NCBI GenBank assembly: GCA_009602725.1
Contig: WELB01000424.1
Coordinates: forward strand, 1 to 27,826
DNA from: Spirogloea muscicola
Lineage: Eukaryota; Streptophyta; Zygnematophyceae; Spirogloeales; Spirogloeaceae
Reading direction: 5' to 3'
DNA length: 27,826 bases
Below are positions 13,301 through 24,037 of the stretch, one piece after another (within the stretch, counting starts at the first letter, position 1; each line of letters starts with the position of its first letter). A program made the position numbers and the translations under genes. The notes under the pieces were generated by a model that ran no database searches, was not told the DNA's origin, and worked only from the letters and a program-made list of their open reading frames with translations.

Positions 13301-16300
13301 CAGCTTAAAGCTCTCAAACCCATAGATATCTAGCACTCCTATCAACCTTGTTGATTGAGGGTCCTGCCCAATAGAATTGTTGATCTTCTCCACCAGCCTG
13401 TGGTAAATAGTGCTGGTCTCAGGATCATTAAGCAAGATGCTCATATCTGAAGGTTTTGTATAGCTGGATCAGCATCATCATGCATCTGCCAAATGTATGT
13501 CAAGACCTCACCAGCCAAATAGCCGAGAGTATATGGTCTTGGACAAGGTGTCTCGGTTGACAACTGCTGCTGCAGCATCCAGCATCTTTGTGATGCTCTC
13601 TCCTCTTGTTACAATTGTACGGGTTGTAAGAGAGGAGATTAGTGCATTACTATCGCACCTGCATACACCAACAAGGAAAAGTCAAGAACCTTTCCAAGCG
13701 TGTGTTACCAGCAGTGTCGTATTCTTGAGCCTGAGGTTAGACAAAAAAAAATCTGCAGAGGTCTACACTTTTAAACATCTCTGATGCAGTTGATTGCTGT
13801 AGATGCGTCCCTACTAGTCAACTGGAGCAATCCATGCCTGAGAAGCTCTGCAGCGGTTGAGGCATGTTGCTGACTCTGTTCATCTGCAATCTGGGAAGAA
13901 TCGCCTTCCAATCCTGGCTTGAAATTGATGTTGCCAATGTGCAGTATGGCAGCCACTATTCGGAAAGTTGCTTCCTGCACAGGAACAAAGACCCCATAAG
14001 AACTACAGATTGGCAATTTGCCACGGACCTGCAAGAATTAGAAAGTACACAGTCCACAAGGTGAGCTTCAACTAGGGAAGGTCAGCATACTGACGAGAAT
14101 TGCGCCCCGCCGTGAAATAGCAACAACACCATTCAACAATATCGCACATAAGCCCGGTGCTGATTAAACACAACAGGGTTATTGAGTTGTGGAGAGGGGA
14201 CCCGCCACAACCTGCTCCTCCAAGTTGATGCCAACAACGTCCATAGCATGCTTGGTCTTAGCATATTCTGATGCATTGCTCTCCTTCCCTGGGAGCTCGT
14301 AGCACTTGCTCTGATTGAGATAGTGGTATGTCTCAGCTGAGGTTAGCTTGTATGCTGCTCGCTCCTATACAAGTAGCACAGAGTAGGTCAGCACCAACTA
14401 GGTGGCTAATTCTTAGAGAGGCCGATAACAGCACCATATGACCTGTCATTCACACTAAGTCAAAAGCACCAAGACACAGAGCCACAGCTTATGCAAGTTG
14501 CTGCTAGTGGCAGCGTCAACAACAGCCATGAAACAGCAAAACCAGATGACTATATCTCCAGATATATTTTGCAGCCCTTACTTCCAGAATGTGTTTAATA
14601 GTCGGTAGGAGGACACATGATATTCTCAACATCCAGGGCATTAGCAGAGTGCTATATCTGCAGGACTGCTGCAGACTCACCTCTGCAGCGGCACCAGCGC
14701 ACAATTGGTAGAAGCAATGGTAATTGCGCTCTGGGTCAGCAATCTGGACCACCCTTGACCTCTCCAGGAGATAGGTTCTGACAGCAGCTCCTGATAGTCT
14801 CCCACTTTTGTCGAACTGAAGCTCCACAAATTTCCCAAATCGGCTGAGGACCAACAACTGTGCCAGCTCTGTCAGAAACAGCTGATCTATGTCCTATCTA
14901 TCTCTAGTTGCATGATGGAGGCAAGCGTATGAAAATACCTGCAGTGCTCACTACTGCCAAAAGAGAGACTGTCCTGTACCTAGAATTATCATTGCGAACA
15001 GTTTTTGCATTGCCAAAGGCCTCCAAGAGTGGGTTGGACTGCAAGTACAAAGACAATAACAGGCTTCATTCGCTTGCAGCATTTGCAGTGAGTATCAATG
15101 CAAGCAGGCGCATGCACCATGAACCGAATGCATATACAATCTGTGCTATGGGCAGGCACAATGCTTGTGCTAGACAATGCTGCGTAATCGGGGGCTGAGG
15201 TTGTCCTCATAATGGCGGGCAAACAAAGACCTGACAAAAGATGCAAATTCTGTGGACGATACTGCCAGTAGCAAGAGCTCTCAGTAGCTAGTCCCTCACT
15301 TCCAGGACTTGCGACTCCACTGTGCGACCATCTTCTGAGGCACGGCCACCCATGTAAGCCAGGTACTGCATGATCAACTTTGTCGTCTCCGTCTTTCCTG
15401 CCCCACTCTCGCCGCTGACAAGAATTGACTGGCTCCTATCTTCGTCAACCATTGCCCTGCTTCCAGACACCACCTTGTCACTAATCTGCTGCTTGCAAAG
15501 ATGTTTCCTTAGGGGCACCAAGCACACTGCCTGCAGGGTACTGAGCTGACAAGGAACGTACAACATTATTTGCATCTTTGGTTGCACAAAGGTGCAACAA
15601 AGGCAGCAAAGCTGGCACTGTGGCTACCCACAGTGCCAAATTTGCCAATTTGAATTGCTTTCACCTGTATGCAGCTTCTGCTATCGCAAACACGTGAGGG
15701 CTCAACTCCCCAAGCTTTGCACCCTTGTATTGCTCCATCATTGATAGATTGTACAGGTGAGGCAGCTTGGCGAATGGATTCAAGGCAATGAGGATGTTGC
15801 CTGTGTACGTCTGCGTCCAACTCGAGAGCACCCACTGTGCTTAACAATGGTAGAATGGATGCGTGAGCTTGCTCTGAAATTCAAGGTAAGAATTATGCCT
15901 ATCAACAGATTTGCCACCAGGCTCCGGGCTCCAGAAATCAGCATCATCATGCAGTATCTGTGCACAAGGAACTCCAGCTTGGGCCTCACATAAATCTCAT
16001 CAAGGTTGTATCTAGAGGCCAGGTTGTGGAGCACCCCTGGCTCATTCAGATATGCCAGCTTTGTCATGTCATCCACGCCGCCGCTGGCTGTCTCTGGATC
16101 TCGAGGGTGGCATTTGGCCAGCGGCACAGTCACCTGGCAAGAGCAGGGCATCAGCCCAAGTGGCTTGAAGCACAGTGTTGTAAGACTGCATCAAGTACAC
16201 ATGAAGCAGTCCCAGCAGTCCCAGTCACTGGCAGGTTGTGAGCCTCTGACGTTCCTTGGAGATGCGCATCGAGAAGACGACCATGTGCCTCGCTGTTGGG

Positions 16301-16524
16301 AGAGTGCTGCCATCGTGACTCAGTCATATTAGCGCCTGGTCGGAAAGGCTGCGTACCATGGCGCCCTCGAGAGTGCAAACAACTGCATCCTTGCCGCTCG
16401 TGCTCACAAGCTCGGCCCCAGCCCACGGCTGGTCCGCATCCTCCACCCACACAGGCGACCCGGCTACCAGAGCCGCTGATACGGCCTGCTTCACAGCACC
16501 CAAGCGGCACCAGCGGCAGCACAT
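4361..16524 (-). CDS. Class XI (plant-type, myosin V-like) unconventional myosin heavy chain
   Basis: Actin-based motor for organelle and vesicle transport. I joined 36 exons in phase to 1544 residues, the usual class XI size: 16524-16357, 16133-15990, 15810-15665, 15456-15300, 15038-14980, 14843-14681, 14364-14212, 13974-13838, 13658-13512, 13397-13238, 13035-12934, 12755-12718, 12543-12417, 12218-12048, 11704-11573, 11347-11238, 10948-10888, 10755-10578, 10224-10019, 9771-9652, 9310-9212, 9014-8647, 8446-8335, 8203-8144, 7985-7908, 7729-7559, 7328-7173, 6947-6753, 6465-6322, 6186-6116, 5935-5836, 5671-5615, 5393-5337, 5070-4990, 4815-4733, 4484-4361. Landmarks: SH3-like [10 protein letters not shown] (N-terminus), P-loop [12 protein letters not shown] (about 168), switch I NDNSSRFGKF, switch [20 protein letters not shown], converter [12 protein letters not shown], six IQ motifs (about 755-893), coiled coil (about 894-1085) and DIL tail (about 1190-1500; [29 protein letters not shown]). 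The ATG at 16524 is the weakest point, since residues 1-30 lack similarity. Two introns are GC-AG. Confidence 0.93.
6187..6321 (-). other. Stop-free intron of 135 nt in the DIL-domain region of the myosin
   Basis: On the minus strand the intron runs from GTACGTGCC (after LLSTLRANK) to GTCAG (before [10 protein letters not shown]). Its removal gives the continuous plant-like sequence [12 protein letters not shown]. The intron is 135 nt, a multiple of three, and has no stop in the host frame. Retention would therefore insert 45 residues without breaking the protein. Confidence 0.7.
9596..9643. repeat. Perfect 24-bp tandem duplication in a myosin intron
   Basis: The 24-mer beginning catctatgcatgatatagg is present twice head to tail (9596-9619 and 9620-9643) with no mismatch. 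It lies just inside the intron between myosin exons 20 and 21 and touches no coding sequence. It contains the palindrome ATGCAT. Confidence 0.9.
11705..12047 (-). other. GC-AG intron of the myosin gene (between exons 14 and 15)
   Basis: On the minus strand the exon ends ...TTCAAG and the intron begins GCATGG; the intron ends TGGCAG before CAACAACTTGCAGCC. This join gives [18 protein letters not shown], which fits the SSxxxRFKQQLxALMETL segment of plant class XI myosins exactly. No GT donor nearby restores both the phase and the conserved FKQQL. Confidence 0.8.
13659..13837 (-). other. GC-AG intron of the myosin gene (between exons 8 and 9)
   Basis: The exon ends ...GAGCTTCTCAG and the intron begins GCATGG on the minus strand; the acceptor is ATGCAG before GTGCGATAGT. 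Joining them in phase 2 makes [16 protein letters not shown], which matches the AAELxxCDxNxLxxxL region of class XI motors. The donor hexamer is identical to that of the other GC-AG intron in the gene. Confidence 0.78.
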
Positions 16525-16920
16525 AATGAAGAGCGCCACGAAGGAAATAGAGTTGTCCGCACAGGCTGGTCACTGATATTAGGCTTTTCACAGCACAACA
16601 TCTTTCCCCTTTCGTGAGTGGCTCCAATTCTTCACGCTTTGTGGTAAGCTATGCAACCTAAATAGAAAACGAAGTCCCAAATCCACCCACTAATTATGAA
16701 ATTTGTCTTGCGCTGCCTTCTGACTAAAGACGCAGCCACGATGAACACGAGTCAAACTGCTCATGCAACGACTAGAAGTTGAAGTGTGTCCTCGACAAGT
16801 GGGTCCGGATATACAACTCGAGCCTGGCAGCTCGTCCCTGCCCCTCAGCGCAGACCGCGCACGTTACGACGGAGCTGTACAAAGCGGCCGCGGAGGCGGA
16901 GGTCTGCGCGTGCTCTCACC
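16525..16920. promoter_or_regulatory. Divergent intergenic region between myosin and SNF2 genes
   Basis: This 396-bp stretch separates the proposed myosin start (minus strand, 16524) from the proposed SNF2 start (plus strand, 16921), so it should contain both promoters and 5' untranslated regions. The left part is AT-richer and the right part, from about 16800, is strongly GC-rich. I see no clear TATA box. An upstream ATG at 16763 opens a 104-codon plus-strand frame that runs past the SNF2 start in a different frame. Confidence 0.5.
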
Positions 16921-19900
16921 ATGTCGCTCGCGTGCAGCTTCGGCACTGCAATGGAGCCCCGGTCTACTCCCGGGCCCGCAGGGCGAAGCGGCCGGCCCGG
17001 CAACGCGAGCGGCGCTGCACATCAGCAGAGCGCTCGCGGAGCCGCAGCACGCTCATCGGCGATGCCGGCCTCCATAAGCGGAGCAACGCCTGCCGAGGCG
17101 CAAGCGAGCTACATCGGTGCTCAAACTAGCCGCAGCGCGTCCGCCGCAGCACGCGCCCGCAGCCTCGAGCTGGCCACCTCCCGGCCTCGTCAGCCGCCGG
17201 CGCCGGCGCCGCCGCCGCCNNNNNNNNNNNNNNNNNNNNNNNNNNNNNNNNNNNNNNNNNNNNNNNNNNNNNNNNNNNNNNNNNNNNNNNNNNNNNNNNN
17301 NNNNNNNNNNNNNNNNNNNNNNNNNNNNNNNNNNNNNNNNNNNNNNNNNNNNNNNNNNNNNNNNNNNNNNNNNNNNNNNNNNNNNNNNNNNNNNNNNNNN
17401 NNNNNNNNNNNNNNNNNNNNNNNNNNNNNNNNNNNNNNNNNNNNNNNNNNNNNNNNNNNNNNNNNNNNNNNNNNNNNNNNNNNNNNNNNNNNNNNNNNNN
17501 NNNNNNNNNNNNNNNNNNNNNNNNNNNNNNNNNNNNNNNNNNNNNNNNNNNNNNNNNNNNNNNNNNNNNNNNNNNNNNNNNNNNNNNNNNNNNNNNNNNN
17601 NNNNNNNNNNNNNNNNNNNNNNNNNNNNNNNNNNNNNNNNNNNNNNNNNNNNNNNNNNNNNNNNNNNNNNNNNNNNNNNNNNNNNNNNNNNNNNNNNNNN
17701 NNNNNNNNNNNNNNNNNNNNNNNNNNNNNNNNNNNNNNNNNNNNNNNNNNNNNNNNNNNNNNNNNNNNNNNNNNNNNNNNNNNNNNNNNNNNNNNNNNNN
17801 NNNNNCTGCGCGCGCTGCGGCTCGCGCTCGCGTACGTCGCCCGGGGCGTGCGCCTGCCGCCGGCGCTGCTCCGGCGCCTCGAGAGCAGCGTTGACGCCGC
17901 CCGCGCGAGCCCGGCACCGCCCGAAGCGGCTCACAATGGCGAGGCCCCCGCGAGCCAGAGCTTCAAGGTGATTGGAGAAGCACCTCCTAGCATGGCTACC
18001 ACGCGAGTTGTCGTTGTCACCGCCGGCCGCGCGACAGCTGGAGTGGGCAATCCTAGTGTGCCCCCCCGGATCGCATGCCCGGGACGCCCTGGCCACCGCA
18101 GTCGGGATCGCCTCTCATTCTCTTGAATGAGACCCTCTGAAGTCAGAGGGTCCTCTGTAGCCAGAGGGTTAGCTTTTGCTTGTACTGGGGATACCATTGT
18201 CAGTGTCTGGCCCTGAGGCACTTGCTTGCACTTGTGACTGCGGTTTGTCAATGTCTGGCCCTGAAAGCAGGCGGCACAGACTGAGGCCCTCTTCTGACTT
18301 GTCCAAGTGCAAAGCTGAAGCTGCCTGCATATGATGCGTACTGCAAGTACAGATCAGTCCCCAATTTGTCTGTCATTGGGGCTTTATTTCCTTATGCTTG
18401 CGCTTCTTTGACATGTTGAAGCTCCTCCTTTAGTGAACCTGCACCTGACGGGTGCCTCGCAGAAGGGCGAGCTCCTCCAGGGCTTCTGGGAGGAGGTTTC
18501 CTCCTGCACACGCAGACTGTCGGCTGCGGAGCTCCGCCGGGAGCAGGAGCGGCGTATCCGCAACCTCTGCCTCCGCCGCATTGAAGAGATTGAGCGTAGG
18601 CTATCTTCACTTGTGCATCAAGTTGTGCCAGAGTCTCTAAAGCTTACTGATTCGACCAAAGATGTAGCTGACACACCTACTGGGACCCCCAGAGGTGGAG
18701 GCCCTTTGCTATCCAGGCGCTCAGTGTTGGCATCAGCCCCCCCCAGAACAGAGTTGGACAATGGGTACAGCAAAGCTTGGTCAGCTGCAATTTTCAACAC
18801 ACTGCAGCCTTCTCAGTCCTTCCTGACGATTGTTGGCTCCCAAATTGCAGGTTGCGGCGGCCACTTTCCTCTCGCTCTGCAAGATGCCAGCTCCATTGAG
18901 CTGCACAGCTTGAGGGTACGCAGCTCAGCTGTCCTTGCCGATGTCACCCAGGAGATTGCTCAGTCTCCGCCCCCAGCTCTGCTGTCCTGATCAGCTGGCC
19001 TCTGCCTCTGCTCAATTTCTTGTCAGCTTTTTGTTAAGTTGCGAGTGGCATCCAGCAAAGACCATGTTCAAATTCTTCAAGGACACACCCACAATTTTCC
19101 AAGGACCACCCAACAAAAGTCACTGGAAGTTGGCAACTGAGCATGGCAACGAATGTTATATCCATGCAGCTGTTGGAGCTCCAGAAGCAGGTCCGGTATG
19201 AGGTGTCAGCCGAGAAGCGCCTGCTGGAGATAACGAGAGGAAGCATGCCGTTGTGTGACTGGGGTTTACTCCGGCTGCGGAAGTTGGACGTTGCCCAGGC
19301 GCTGGCCAGGTGGGAGTACAACCCCGCCGCGTTCGTGCCGGCCGCCAGCAAGGGCACTCCCAACACTGAAGTAGAGGAGCGCAACAGGAAAAAGAAAGAG
19401 ATGGAGGTTGGCTACTGCAGTACCAAGAACTTGAGCCTGGATGGAGCCTCTTGCGACATCCTGATCCCGTATTTCAGACGAGCTCTGCCTTTTTCTCAGC
19501 ATCTCTGGTAAATTTTCCAGTAAGCACTGAGCAGTCAAACACAGAGCATTATCTGCAGTTGGCAGCCGTAAGTTAGCTAAGTTGACTTGGTTGCTGACCA
19601 GGTACTTAAGAGGCAGCAGGAAGATGATCGAGCTAGAGAAGCAGCAGCCAAGGCCAGGTTCATGAATGAGCTGCAGGCAACCCTGAAAGAGTTCCAACTG
19701 GGGGCCCAGGCAGCAAACAGGAGAAGAAGGCAAAGACATGAGCTTCTGTTGGTAGGACATCTACAATGACAGCTCCTGTGCTGTTTCATCTGCTGTCGAG
19801 TCAAACATCGCAATGCCTGCATCCTTGCACCTAAAGGAGGCTTGAAGTTATCTATGTGCACAGCTAGGAGAATGGTGATTATGCACTTTGACCAACAGAC

Positions 19901-22900
19901 TGTCTTCTATGACTTCTATGACTTTTGTAATGACTGTAGAAGTACCTAATAGACAAGGATGTGCATTTCATTGACTTGTAGGCCTGGCACGCGAAGCAAA
20001 GGCAGAGGGCAAGTCGAGCTGAGAGGCTGCGTGTCCAAGCGCTGAGGTCGGACGACCAAGAGGCGTATCTCCGGCTGGTGGAGGAGAGCAAGAACGAGCG
20101 GCTCAAGACGTTGCTGGGCAAGACTGACGACCTGCTGCAACGCCTCGGGGCGATGGTGCAGAAGCAGAAGGACGTGGGCGCCGAGGACGACAACAAGGAG
20201 CCGCCTAGAAAGGATCGGGGAACGCCGCCGAAAGCCACAGCTGTCACGGTGCTGAAGGAGCCAGGCGATGGAGGCAGCTCTGTGGCAAATGAAAAGGATG
20301 GCGCAGGGGTCGAGGCCGATAGAGAGACCAAGCGGGACTTGTTAGAAGGTCAGCGCCAGTACAATCTGGCTGTTCATTCCATTGAGGAGAAGGTGAGTGT
20401 CAGCAGCCCCGCAGCTCCGCTAGAAAACAGCAGCAACTCCGTTTAAGTTCTAGCTGAGTTGCCACGCACAGGTATTGAAGAAGCAAATGTCTTGCTTGCC
20501 CTGAGCAAAGCTGCTGCTACTTATACAGTCTATTTACCTTCTTGCAGATTCTGGACCAGCCATCAACTCTCAGGGGAGGCCAGTTACGGCAGTACCAGCT
20601 CGAGGGCCTGCAGTGGATGGTCTCCCTGTATAATAACAACCTCAATGGAGTTCTGGCCGATGAGATGGGGCTTGGGAAGACAATCCAGACCATTGCTCTG
20701 GTGGCCTACTTGCACGAGAAGAAGGGGGTGCATGGGCCGCACCTCATTCTGGCTCCCAAGGCTGTCCTGCCGAATTGGGCACAGGAGTTTGCAACCTGGG
20801 TGCCTTCGTGAGATACTCCTCAAGCAAACTTATCAATTTTGTCATGGATAAGCAGTCATACTTCATTCTTTGGGAAGGAGCATCTGTGGCTAGAGCTTCA
20901 GGGTTTTTGTTTATGTAATTGTCTTGTGACAGCCTCGAGGTGGTCATGTATGATGGGAGGATCGAAGAGCGGAAGGCGCTCAGGGACGTCCTGATGGTCG
21001 GCGAAGAGAGGTTCAATGTCCTGCTCACGCACTACGATCTGATCATGCGGGACAAACAGCACTTGCGAAAGATCCGGTGGCACTACATTGTTGTCGATGA
21101 GGGCCATCGGCTGAAGAATCATGAGTCCATGCTTGGTCGCACTCTCGTCTCAAGGTAGCTATGCCAAACCTCTCCAGAGATAGAATTATATGTATATTTC
21201 TGCAGTTGATATTGCTCAACATCTTCATCTGTCTGACAACTTTGTCTCTTCTTGCTTCCTGTGGTAGTTACCATATCCGACGGAGGCTACTCCTGACTGG
21301 AACCCCAATTCAGAACAGTCTTACGGAGCTGTGGTCGCTCCTCAATTTCCTCCTGCCGGCCATCTTCAACTCAAGCGGCAACTTCGAAGAGTGGTTCAAC
21401 GCGCCATTTGCCGACAAGGCAGAGAAAGGCATCCAGCTCACAGAGGAGGAGGAACTTCTTGTGATCCGCCGCCTCCACCAGGTTGGCTTTCTTGGAGGCG
21501 CATGCCCTTGTACTTCAAGCTGTCATCATGTATATGAGTGAGAGACACTTGATCTAGGGGTTGCTGTGTAGAGTGCATGCCTACCTTCTGTATGGTTGAC
21601 AGAATAGCTGCCCAAGTCTTTATTGTCGGCCGTCCTGTCAAGAAAACGCTGACATATTCAGGCATGCTGCAGGTGATAAGACCTTTCCTTCTGCGGAGGA
21701 AGAAGGCAGAGGTTGAGAAGGACCTACCCCAGAAGACGCAGGTCATCCTCAAGTGTGACCTCTCAGCTTGGCAACGCATCTATTACAAGCAGATATTGGA
21801 GAGTGGACGGGTTGGGCTTGAGAGCACTGCCGGCAAGTCACGGGGACTTCTCAACACAGCCATGCAGGTGCGGAGCTTCTGTAGCACCACCAGGCTCATA
21901 AGATGGGTACTGATATACGCAAGTCGATGCCTGTTTGCCTTCTAGCATGCAAGCTTTAATGAGTGACGCAGTGGCAAAGAGCATGGTCGCTTGGCCTAAT
22001 ACAAGGCAGTGCTTGACTTCCTGTGGCTCAGCTCCGTAAGGTGTGCAATCATCCATACCTTTTTCTTGAGGGCGGGTATTATGAGCCCGAGGACAAACAG
22101 GACATGGTCAGAGCAAGTGGCAAATTTGAGCTTTTGGATCGTCTCTTGCCCAAGTTGCAACAATCAGGTGATATGAATGTTTGGATATCAGCTTGGTGGG
22201 GCACCTTAGCGCATGTTTTGCCTGCAAGTTGTGCGAGTACAACAACTTTCCTAGAAGCTCAGGTTGTGCTTGCAGAGGAGGGCTGACGAGGAGTCCTGTG
22301 TTTGGGTGTTGCTCCAGGCCACCGCGTTTTACTTTTCTCGCAGATGACCAGGCTCATAGACATCTTAGAGGAGTACCTTGAGTGGAAGGGGATGAAGTTC
22401 TTAAGGTTGGATGGTAACACCAAAACAGAGGAGCGGGGAACGCTGCTCGCGAGCTTCAATGCACCAGCCTCACCATATTTTATCTTCCTTCTGAGTACCC
22501 GGGCAGGCGGCCTTGGCCTCAACCTCCAGGTATGAACGCTTCACAGCTCACGCTATGCCAGACCTGCAAGGAATGGAGGTTGAAGGAATTTGCATAGCTA
22601 CACTGTCCTCCATTTTCTGCCCCAGTTCTGATTACCCTCTTGTTTTGCAGACTGCAGATACTGTCATCCTCTTTGACAGTGATTGGAACCCTCAGATGGA
22701 CCAGCAGGCAGAGGATCGGGCACACAGAATTGGGCAGAAGAAGAGAGTCAGTGTATTTGTGCTTGTCAGTGTGGGTTCCATTGAGGAGGAAATACTGCTG
22801 AAGGCAAAGAGCAAGATGGGCATTGATGCCAAAGTCATCCAGGTATGCTGCCACGGATATACTACGAACAAGCTGTTTAGTGTCTCGATCTGCGAGTATG

Positions 22901-24037
22901 CAGCTTGTTAATACCTAGAGCTAGTATTTGTATGTCCAATGTTGCTCCAAGACAAGTCACCTCACTATATCTGAAAGTTGGCGCTAACAATGACAAGAAA
23001 ATCTAACAATCTCAAATTGCTTTCTTTGCGCAGGCAGGTCTGTTTAACACCACATCAACAGCCCAGGAGAGACGTGAGATGCTGGAGGAGATCATGAGGC
23101 GTGGCATTGATGATCTTGGGTCAGACATACCATCGGAGCGCGAGATTAATCGCCTTACAGCTCGCTCTGATGAGGAGTTCAGGGTATCCAACAACTTTCC
23201 ACCTTTTGTTTGCACAGATCTCAGCAAGCTTTTTGCTCAATCGTGCTTCTCATTACGACTACGAAGTCGTGAACTTCAACACGCGATTTGCTATCGATGT
23301 CATACTTGTGTGTCCTACATGCTGTTCTTCATGTGACCTCTCTGTGTGCTGATGGAGTAACATCTGATGTGGTCTCATAGATGTTTGAGAAAATGGACCG
23401 GGAGCGCAAGATGCACGAGAGGAAAAAGAGCCGGCTGATGAAGGATAAGGAGGTGCCAGCCTGGGCAATCTACAAGGAGACCAGCAAGCAGGAGGGTGAA
23501 GAAGAGCTCGGCTCCTTTGGCGAGTCAGGGAAGCGGAAGCGGACGGAAACATTGTACACAGACGCGCTCAGTGATGCACAGTGGCTCAAGGTCATCGATG
23601 AGGGCAAGGATATCAAGGAGGTGATGGCCGAGTCGGTGGCGCGGCAGCAGCGGCGCCGGAGCTTGGCGGCCGCCCGGAAGGTCGAGGAGGAGGCTGCAGC
23701 AAACGAGGCCTCCAATGACGCTGGGGAGGATGACAGCCCAGAGGACGGGAACGACAGCAGCGAGTCCGAAGCGGAGGAGGACATCGACGTCGGCACTGGC
23801 ACGAGGATGGTGGCACTGGCCCTGACCACGCCGGCACGAGAGCGCAGGAGGCGCAGATCAGGACGAGGGCAAGTTGCTGTTGAGCAGAACGGGCGCCAGT
23901 CGTCTGTCTCGAAGTTGGGCAGTGAAGACGAGGCTGCCGAGCCGAGGGGCGGCAAGCGTACGGCCGGTCACGCGAGCAGCGTGGGCAGGACATCGTCGGT
24001 GAAGCGTCATCGCACTGTCAGAAGGCTTGCCGAATAG
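16921..24037 (+). CDS. SNF2-family chromatin-remodelling ATPase, MINUSCULE (CHR12/CHR23)-like
   Basis: Nuclear DNA-translocating ATPase that slides or evicts nucleosomes, probably in a SWI/SNF complex. Exons: 16921-17219, gap, 17806-17967; an N-terminal part within 18434-18915 (splicing unsure); then in phase 19170-19406, 19602-19751, 19982-20392, 20548-20807, 20933-21154, 21268-21481, 21673-21867, 22032-22167, 22318-22529, 22651-22842, 23034-23183, 23381-24037. From exon 19170 this gives 1011 residues and TAG. Order: QLQ-like [14 protein letters not shown] just after the gap; HSA-like [34 protein letters not shown]; helicase motif I DEMGLGKT, Ia [52 protein letters not shown]; SnAC-like [17 protein letters not shown]; acidic then basic tail. 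There is no bromodomain, as in plant MINU proteins and unlike BRM. The ATG at 16921 (CACCATG) is the first in this frame, but the gap makes the N-terminus provisional. Confidence 0.92.
17220..17805. other. Assembly gap (586 N) inside the SNF2 first exon
   Basis: Unknown bases interrupt a GC-rich, alanine/proline-coding stretch. GCC repeats stand at the left edge and CTGCGCGCGCTGCGG at the right, the type of sequence that often fails in assembly. The open frames drawn across the gap are artefacts, because neither its true length nor its frame is known. Confidence 0.99.
18131..18167. repeat. Two adjoining short palindromes in an SNF2 intron
   Basis: At 18131-18152 a 10-bp perfect inverted repeat (GACCCTCTGA / TCAGAGGGTC) is separated by 2 bases. 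It is directly followed by a second, CCTCTG...CAGAGG (18152-18167), whose arms share the core of the first. The site lies in the first SNF2 intron, about 165 bp after exon 17806-17967. It may be a small foldback element or the trace of a transposon end. Confidence 0.7.
18197..18264 (+). repeat. Near-perfect 20-bp direct repeat in an SNF2 intron
   Basis: The sequence ttgtcagtgtctggccctga at 18197-18216 recurs at 18245-18264 with one mismatch (G to A), 48 bp apart. It lies just after the palindromes in the same intron. Confidence 0.75.

Noticed and set aside
17053-18126. Open reading frames of 260-446 codons on both strands across the N-run
   Set aside because: Most of their length is undetermined bases, so the frames are not real evidence of coding beyond the flanks.
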